Positions 60,701-64,000 of a stretch of 64,000 nt of DNA are shown here, one piece after another. The DNA is taken from the NCBI GenBank assembly GCA_014843695.1, contig CM026404.1, positions 89,818,816-89,882,815 of the forward strand, given 5' to 3'. This stretch comes from Archivesica marissinica. Lineage: Eukaryota; Mollusca; Bivalvia; Venerida; Vesicomyidae. The notes under the pieces are model-generated. The model saw nothing but the letters and a program-made list of their open reading frames with translations, did not search any database and was not told the origin of the DNA. A program made the position numbers and the translations under genes. Within the stretch, counting starts at the first letter, position 1. The number at the start of each line of letters is the position of its first letter.

Positions 60701-61850
60701 ATTTAATGTTTCATTTTTGTTTGGGAAAGTTTAACCAATGCAGCTTCCTCGGTGTGCCTCAGTGTGGCTATGGGCCTGTGACACGGACGGCCTCACGAAT
60801 GGGTACTCAAGCGGCTATCCATTATTACTCCCTTTCTTCTATTAGCCACGTAAAAGCAGACGGATCTGTAGTCCAGTGGTAACAATACAATTAACAGTCT
60901 TTCAGATGGGACTTTAAACCGAAGTCTCGTGTCGGTGCTGTATACCGTGCACGTAAAAGAACCAGAGGAGACTCTGGAATGGGTCTCTGTCTGTATCATT
61001 GCACTATCCTCTAAAAGCCTAAAATGACTATAATCTCTTCATGAGGTGTCGCTCATATGGGCTACCGGTAGCGACGATAAATAAGCGTAGGCTAATACAC
61101 ACACAGCCACACAGCCGTGTTATACCCACATAGCAGCTAACCATAGACTATTAGAACATAGATATAGTGTTCTCCTAACCACACAAGTACCTGTTAGTGT
61201 GTGCTGCATACAGAACTAGCACATACCACAGCAGTTTGGAAGTTTCGTTAATTTCAATTTAAACAAATAATTAAAAAACAATTAAATTTTTTTTTTTAAT
61301 TTTCTTTATATTTTTGTCCAACTGGAGATCGTTCCATTATTGTTAGGTAAAGTAAAACATTTTATATTTTGGTTTATTTACTTGTTTTAAGGACTTCAAA
61401 CATATGTGCGCACACATTTGTATGGTTTCTGCATCTGCCCAACTGCAATGCAACAAGCAACCATATACTAAGTTAGAAATTGGTTCTTACCGAAACCCGG
61501 TCCGCCTTCGTGGTCGAGTGGTTACGGTCGCTGACTTGTATACCACTGTAACCTATCATCACTGATGGTCACGGGTTCGAGCCCCGCTCAGGCCGTGTCT
61601 CATTTATATGAACAAGTTGGCAGTTTCTTACGGAGGTTGGTGCACCCAAGTACTGGTTAACCGCTGGAGCCTGCCCAGGAAAGGTGTTGTTAGGTAAACT
61701 GCCCGCCGGCGATATAGCCCAAAATGGTGCTGATGCAGGCGTAAAACCCGAAATATAACAAATAACTTACCGAAACTAAATGGAAGATAATTGCACTTAC
61801 CGATGAGAAGTCACACGGCACTTCAATTGAGCAACGATTTGTTGGCAGCA
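41109..61850 (-). CDS. NPAS4: NPAS4/dysfusion-family bHLH-PAS transcription factor, seven 3' exons
   Basis: Seven exons with consensus splice sites: 61850-61801, 54694-54605, 52953-52765, 44279-44089, 43728-43622, 43097-42941, 42723-41109. Their phases match at every junction and total 798 codons plus stop. PAS-A is carried by exons 2-3 ([58 protein letters not shown]). PAS-B spans exons 4-6 ([60 protein letters not shown]). A 537-residue low-complexity C-terminal region follows, with acidic-hydrophobic patches typical of transactivation domains. The match in order and motif to vertebrate NPAS4 and insect Dysfusion is from family knowledge. Such proteins dimerise with ARNT/Tango to control neuronal-activity or tracheal genes. 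The bHLH exons are upstream of position 64000. Confidence 0.85.
42941..43097 (-). CDS. NPAS4: NPAS4-like exon: PAS-B C-terminal half
   Basis: Acceptor TTTACAG, donor CAG/GTGAGAG. Encodes [18 protein letters not shown] then [18 protein letters not shown] and [12 protein letters not shown], the final beta strands of PAS-B. 157 nt, both codons at the ends split. Confidence 0.92.
43358..43512 (-). mobile_element. SINE-E copy 2
   Basis: CATGTGGGAGGAAACCAGAG and ACCCGGAGAAAATCCACCC match the 5335-5485 copy. The tRNA-like head (GTTAGCGCAGTAGTTAGCAC on the minus strand) is at the right end. Lies in the intron between the two PAS-B exons. Confidence 0.6.
43622..43728 (-). CDS. NPAS4: NPAS4-like exon: PAS-B middle
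   Basis: Acceptor TTTTTCCAG, donor CAAC/GTAAGT. Encodes [19 protein letters not shown] then [26 protein letters not shown] is the most recognisable PAS-B motif of this family. Confidence 0.94.
44089..44279 (-). CDS. NPAS4: NPAS4-like exon: PAS-A end, linker, PAS-B start
   Basis: Acceptor AAAATAG, donor [28 protein letters not shown] and [12 protein letters not shown] close PAS-A. A short linker is followed by [14 protein letters not shown], the first PAS-B strand. 191 nt. Confidence 0.92.
44497..44826. repeat. 25-bp minisatellite, about 13 units, in an NPAS4-like intron
   Basis: Unit GTGCAGTGTTTTGACGTATG plus GTATT. Most units contain TGACGT, a cAMP-response-element half site; functional meaning unknown. 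Confidence 0.9.
44935..45590 (-). repeat. 67-bp minisatellite built on a SINE-C segment (SINE-C copy 6)
   Basis: A minus-orientation SINE-C 3' part begins at about 44935 (GAGCTAGATTGCGAAACAAG). From 44995 a 67-bp unit repeats about 9 times. Its first 40 bp (GAATCCATCGCCACGAGGGA...) is SINE-C body, and the other 27 bp (GTATGACATAGTACAGTG...) is not. Confidence 0.92.
45585..45803. repeat. 17-bp minisatellite derived from the 67-bp unit
   Basis: Unit TATGTACAGTGTATGGC, about 13 copies. It matches the non-SINE end of the 67-bp unit, so it is a second-stage expansion. Confidence 0.92.
45841..45994. repeat. Perfect 77-bp tandem duplication
   Basis: TTAATAGGGGCGTGTCTAGG... at 45841 repeats exactly at 45918. 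No difference is seen over the 77 bp, so it is recent or an assembly artefact. Confidence 0.92.
45995..46669. other. Intronic stretch without a supported gene
   Basis: Contains a GC-rich patch with GCCTACAGTAAC repeated near 46070-46160. No exon supported. Confidence 0.4.
46670..46878 (-). mobile_element. SINE-C copy 7
   Basis: Reverse orientation: GCTCGTTTGCGATATTAATC at the 3' end, GGGGCTCGAACTCC (B box) and CGCTATCACGACAC (head) at the right. Confidence 0.82.
47275..47522 (-). mobile_element. SINE-B copy 1
   Basis: On the minus strand: head CCTCCGTGGTCGAGTGGTTA, B box GGTTCGAGCCCC, then GGTGCACCAAGTACTGGTTA. The 3' stem-loop CGCCGCT...AGCGGCG is followed by TTAAATAAACG. Related copies: 56943, 59866(-), 61500. 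Confidence 0.85.
47523..47650. repeat. Short inverted segments with AGTCGCC...GGCGACT stem
   Basis: Two adjacent blocks carry TCGCCTCCGC and TGTGGGCGACT able to pair. A similar stem is at 58836-58872. It may be a third SINE tail type. Confidence 0.4.
47811..48550. repeat. 36-bp minisatellite, about 19 units, beginning in a SINE-E head
   Basis: Unit CCCCCGTGCCGTTCCCATGT plus AATGTATTATTCTATT. The left edge (47811-47845, GTGGTTAGCACGCTCGCTTC) is a SINE-E-type tRNA head. Right-hand units are the most diverged. Confidence 0.9.
48551..49769. other. Intronic stretch without a supported gene
   Basis: Short open frames at 48762-49011 on both strands lack domains. No SINE or array seen. Confidence 0.4.
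49774..50117. repeat. 38-bp minisatellite, about 9 units
   Basis: Unit ATCCGATACGGTTGTCGTAC plus AGGTCGGGAACCTATTAT, with 36-bp variants (GGGACCGTTTCT). Confidence 0.9.
50318..50527. repeat. 44-bp repeat, about 5 units, 88-bp alternation
   Basis: Units with GAATTATGATGAACGCAGCT alternate with GAATTTTGATGAATGCAGCT, giving a dimeric higher-order pattern. Confidence 0.85.
50673..50722. repeat. (GTT)n microsatellite
   Basis: GTTGTTGTTGCTGTTGTTG tract, giving an Asn/Ser run in the opposite-strand frame at 50623-50895, which has no other support. Confidence 0.85.
50723..51775. other. Intronic stretch without a supported gene
   Basis: Two overlapping plus frames (50775-51188) lack domains. Nothing else is supported. 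Confidence 0.4.
51776..52190. repeat. 53-bp minisatellite, about 8 units
   Basis: Unit GGGTGTGAGACACTATAGCA plus GGGAATGTATATAGTGTACACAATCTAGCATAC. It passes directly into the next, unrelated array. Confidence 0.92.
52191..52748. repeat. 34-bp minisatellite, about 16 units, abutting a splice donor
   Basis: Unit ACCACTCCTACTACCATATT plus ACGGGCTCAGCTCG. It ends 16 bp from the donor of the PAS-A core exon. No stop occurs in the unit, so plus frames stay open for nearly 200 codons without being genes. Confidence 0.93.
52765..52953 (-). CDS. NPAS4: NPAS4-like exon: PAS-A core
   Basis: Acceptor AATTCCAG, donor GTGAAG/GTTAGT. 63 codons: [20 protein letters not shown], then [16 protein letters not shown]. 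The donor (52764) is only 16 bp from the end of the 34-bp minisatellite in the intron. Confidence 0.93.
53495..53748 (-). mobile_element. SINE-C copy 8 with 11-bp target duplication
   Basis: ATGTAATTGGT at 53495-53505 and 53738-53748 brackets a complete minus-strand SINE-C (CTCGATTGCGAAACAAG ... GCAATCACGATTTCC). Confidence 0.88.
53784..53994 (+). mobile_element. SINE-A copy 4, 5'-truncated
   Basis: TAGTCTTTCGGATGAGAC start, GTAAAAGAACCAGCGGAG body, decayed 3' stem (GTCGTT...AGCAACG). Confidence 0.75.
54605..54694 (-). CDS. NPAS4: NPAS4-like exon: PAS-A start
   Basis: Acceptor ATTTCAG, donor TCGATG/GTAAGT. Exactly 30 codons: [20 protein letters not shown] then [10 protein letters not shown]. 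Strong family match. Confidence 0.93.
54712..54880 (-). mobile_element. LINE-type 3' end fragment F1
   Basis: Shares TTTTACGAGAGAACTCATTT, ATGCAATCAA and ATATATAGTAATGT with 57267-57470. A (TAA)n tract at the left fits the 3' tail of a minus-strand element. Confidence 0.6.
55078..55308 (-). mobile_element. SINE-A copy 5
   Basis: Minus orientation: 3' tail GTTTATTTATCGTCGCTACC at the left, GGTCAGACGGGGGATCGAA (B-box region) at the right. The outer head is missing. Confidence 0.82.
55403..56345 (+). mobile_element. 5'-truncated LINE, 3' end of the 17251-type family
   Basis: The plus-strand 187-codon frame 55403-55966 reads [49 protein letters not shown] and KCPFC...H....C, ending [11 protein letters not shown]. 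It is collinear with the C terminus of the LINE nested in the gypsy element ([16 protein letters not shown] ... ILQRRQFLLCK). The 3' UTR runs to GATGAGACTGAAATAAAG near 56340. The reading frame is intact to its stop, so this fragment is younger than the 23346 relative. Confidence 0.88.
56346..56942. other. Intronic stretch without a supported gene
   Basis: ATATCAGGT-GTCTTCCAGT repeats twice near 56565-56600. No exon seen. Confidence 0.4.
56943..57090 (+). mobile_element. SINE-B copy 2, 5'-truncated
   Basis: AAAGTTGGCAGTTTATTACG, AAGTACTGGCTAACCCCTGG, then CAAATGGGAAACCGGTAGCG and a TTAAAAAAAC tail. Confidence 0.78.
57267..57470 (-). mobile_element. LINE-type 3' end fragment F2
   Basis: (AATAAT)n then AAGACTTTATTTTACGAGAG, ATGAGGCCCTCAACATA. 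Homologous to fragment F1. Confidence 0.62.
57775..57878 (+). mobile_element. SINE-C copy 9, 5'-truncated
   Basis: GGCGATGAATTCCACCAGG to GCAATCGAGCTGAAATAAG, preceded by (AAAC)n at 57745. Confidence 0.75.
57879..58197 (-). mobile_element. SINE-A copy 6, with target duplication and internal duplication
   Basis: AACTCCCGGACT at 57879-57890 and 58186-58197 flanks the element. A block of about 35 bp (CACCGACACAAGACCTCGG...) is duplicated in tandem inside it. The 3' stem CGTCGCT...AGCGACG is perfect. Confidence 0.87.
58640..58692 (-). mobile_element. LINE 3' terminal scrap
   Basis: Minus strand TTGTACATAGATGAGACAGA then AATAAAGAT matches the terminal motif at 56300 and 16870-16900. Confidence 0.55.
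59229..59287. repeat. 23-bp repeat, 2.5 units
   Basis: Unit ACATTTAGACAACATTTACA plus AGG. Confidence 0.85.
59866..60102 (-). mobile_element. SINE-B copy 3
   Basis: Tail TTTATTTAACGTCGCTACAG at the left. GAGGCTCGAACACGTGACCA and CCACTAGACCACGGAGGC (head) at the right. Confidence 0.83.
60857..61095 (+). mobile_element. SINE-A copy 7, with deleted B-box region
   Basis: Starts CAGACGGATCTGTAGTCCAG, then jumps from GTGGTAAC to ATTAACAGTCTTTCAG, removing about 60 bp of the tRNA head including the B box. The body and tail are normal, so it cannot be an active source copy. Confidence 0.82.
61500..61712 (+). mobile_element. SINE-B copy 4, tail-truncated
   Basis: TCCGCCTTCGTGGTCGAGTG head, GGGTTCGAGCCCCGC B box, GAACAAGTTGGCAGTTTCTT body. 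The 3' stem-loop is lost after CTGCCCGCCGGCG. Confidence 0.83.
61801..61850 (-). CDS. NPAS4: Candidate NPAS4-like exon between bHLH and PAS-A
   Basis: A strong polypyrimidine tract and CTTCCAG acceptor precede 50 nt that end at TCATCG/GTAAGT. The frame that joins in phase to the next exon reads [16 protein letters not shown] before ALTGF. An acidic-aromatic residue pair just before AL-x-GF fits the family, but the exon is short and the rest is not conserved enough to be sure. Confidence 0.6.
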
Positions 61851-62557
61851 CTGGAAGGAGAAACAATAAAGCTTTAAGTTTAATTTCAATATCTTTGCCA
61901 AGTAGTGTTGTCCTGTTCAGTATACGATGAACAACTGAACACGTATGATTATATATTACAATGATGAAATGCAACAATCTACTTAATCTTACGTATCTCT
62001 GTATAGAACCGTACAAAATGGAGGGCAATAGGACAGGAAGAGAGTGCTACAGTGGTATAAAGGCTGGTTGAGATATAACACACTTATTGCATATCTAGAG
62101 ATATTGCCTACTTGAAAACTATGTTGAATTATGTATTAATAACAACCGATGTTTACTTCCTTAAGCCGCATCCGCATCCTATTTCGATGGTTTCGTATGC
62201 GATTGTATGCATACTTGCAATGTACTGTATGACTGTACTACAATTGCAGTAAAATATTATTTAAAAATATAATTATGTTTACATCGTTATTGTATTTACT
62301 TCGATGAACGTTCATTTTCGCATGAAATTCCCCACTAATTATATGCAGCTGACATGCATACTCGCAGATACTGTCATGCGCATTCGAAGGGTTGGACAGC
62401 GTTCCTCACAAGAAAAGGCGTGGCTTACAAGTTACGCTGTTCCAATGAAGGTCTATTTACCAGGTCTGGCACACGGCAAGTCGCTAACATTGCCTGCAAA
62501 GTGCGATATTTGTTCTTTGTGTCATTGACAAGGGATAATTATTAATGTAAATATAAG

Positions 62558-62699
62558 TAAGGAATGGCGGGTTAATAGTTTCCATCGGGGTATGAACTAC
62601 ATTGGGCGTGCTTAATGTTATAGCGTGGATATATTCGGCATCAACACACATTAAACACGCCACCCCGGTGGAAACTATTAACCCACAATCCATTCCTTA
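62558..62699. mobile_element. 142-bp inverted-repeat element (MITE-like)
   Basis: TAAGGAATGG opens and CCATTCCTTA closes the element. Further in, GGGTTAATAGTTTCCA pairs with TGGAAACTATTAACCC, and GGCGTG-TTAATG pairs with CATTAAACACGCC. Small loops break the stem. No ORF. No second copy in the window. Confidence 0.65.
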
Positions 62700-62769
62700 A
62701 GAATACACTCGTTAACTTCCTCAATTACTGCGTTTTCAATAATACCAAAATGCGTTGCATAGACATACA

Positions 62770-63468
62770 CGGAAACACTGCACGGAACAGACGCTATCCA
62801 CTCAACAACACCATCATGCATATAACATTGCACGGAACAGACGCTATTCACTCAACACCATCATGCATATAACATTGCACGGAACAGACGCTATCCACTC
62901 AACAACGCCAGGCATATAACATTGCACGGAACAGACGCTATCCACTCAACACCATCATGCATATAACATTGTACGGAACAGACGCTATCCACTCAACAAC
63001 AGCATGCATATAACATTGTACGGAACAGACGCTATCCACTCAACAACAGCATGCATATAACATTGTACGGAACAGACGCTATCCACAACACCATGCATAT
63101 AACATTGTACGGAACAGACGCTATCCACTCAACAACACCATGCATATAACATTGTACGGAACAGACGCTATCCACTCAACACCATCATGCACATAACATT
63201 GTACGGAACAGACGCTATCGACTCAACACCATCATGCATATAACATTGTACGGAACAGACGCTATCCACTCAACACCATCATGCATATAACATTGTACGG
63301 AACAGACGCTATCCACAACACCATGCATATAACATTGCACGGAACAGACGCTATCCACAACACCATGCATATAACATTGTACGGAACAGACGCTATCCAC
63401 AACACCATGCATATAACATTGTACGGAACAGACGCTATCCACTCAACACCATCATGCATATAACATCG
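62770..63468. repeat. 41-47 bp minisatellite, about 15 units
   Basis: Unit AACATTGTACGGAACAGACG plus CTATCCACTCAACACCATCATGCATAT. Shorter units lack CTCA or TCA. Frames on both strands are by-products. Confidence 0.93.
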
Positions 63469-63524
63469 ACATTAAACCGTTTCAAAGTAAATAAAGTCTA
63501 AATCTTATTTAACCCATTCAACAA

Positions 63525-64000
63525 CAAGTAACTGACATGGACTGGTGCACGATATCAACACATTCAACAACAAGTAACTGACATGGACTGGTGCACGATA
63601 TCAACACATTCAACAACAAGTAACTGACGTGGACTGGTGCACGATATCAACACATTCAACAACAAGTAACTGACATGGACTGGTGCACGATATCAACACA
63701 TTCAACAGCAAGTAACTGACATGGACTGGTGCACGATATCAACACATTCAACAGCAAGTAACTGACATGGACTGGTGCACGATATCAACACATTCAACAG
63801 CAAGTAACTGACATGGACTGGTGCACGATATCAACACATTCAACAGCAAGTAACTGACATGGACTGGTGCACGATATCAACACATTCAACAGCAAGTAAC
63901 TGACATGGACTGGTGCACGATATCAACACATTCAACAGCAAGTAACTGACATGGACTGGTGCACGATATCAACACATTCAACAGCAAGTAACTGACATGG
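63525..64000. repeat. 46-bp minisatellite, at least 10 units, running off the window
   Basis: Unit CATTCAACAGCAAGTAACTG plus ACATGGACTGGTGCACGATATCAACA. Left units have CAACAACAAG, later ones CAACAGCAAG, so the array grew in one direction from a variant unit. Confidence 0.94.

Overview
This window is eukaryotic animal DNA: it has long introns with GT/AG boundaries, several tRNA-derived SINE families, LINE and LTR retrotransposons and an unusual load of minisatellites. No operons, ribosome binding sites or bacterial genes are visible. The one clear host gene is an NPAS4/dysfusion-type bHLH-PAS transcription factor whose exons read like a protostome version. Together with the repeat content this suggests an invertebrate bilaterian, most likely a lophotrochozoan such as a mollusc. 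The organism is inference.

Layout. 1-2340 is AT-rich sequence with no gene. 2341-4979 is a compound DNA transposon bounded by TTAA and by AGGCCTGCAG inverted ends. It holds two nearly identical copies of a Cys/Trp-rich ORF and a transposase-like scrap. 5-11 kb is gene-poor and carries SINEs and two weak exon candidates (6289-6750 and 7674-7784). 11355-23149 is a Ty3/gypsy LTR retrotransposon on the minus strand with pol order protease-integrase-RT-RNase H (Gmr1-like). A 5.2 kb LINE sits between its 5' LTR and pol, next to a 1000-N assembly gap. A decayed relative of that LINE follows at 23.3-24.0 kb. 25.5-32 kb has a TGGA-rich array, then a 63-bp minisatellite of about 50 copies, itself split by an L2/CR1-like LINE and a SINE. 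33.2-35.3 kb has 24-bp and 44-bp arrays. 35.7-38 kb shows nothing I can name. 38-41 kb has more arrays and a 35-bp perfect hairpin at a SINE junction.

41109-61850 (minus) is the NPAS4/dysfusion gene: seven 3' exons, all phase-consistent, adding up to 798 codons plus stop. The bHLH-encoding 5' exons lie beyond position 64000. Its introns, and the sequence just past its stop codon, are packed with minisatellites, SINEs and LINE tails. The last 1.3 kb of the window is two further arrays, one running off the end.

The recurring theme is repeat birth. At least two minisatellites contain recognisable pieces of neighbouring SINEs, and unrelated SINE heads share a 3' stem-loop with a compensatory base-pair change.
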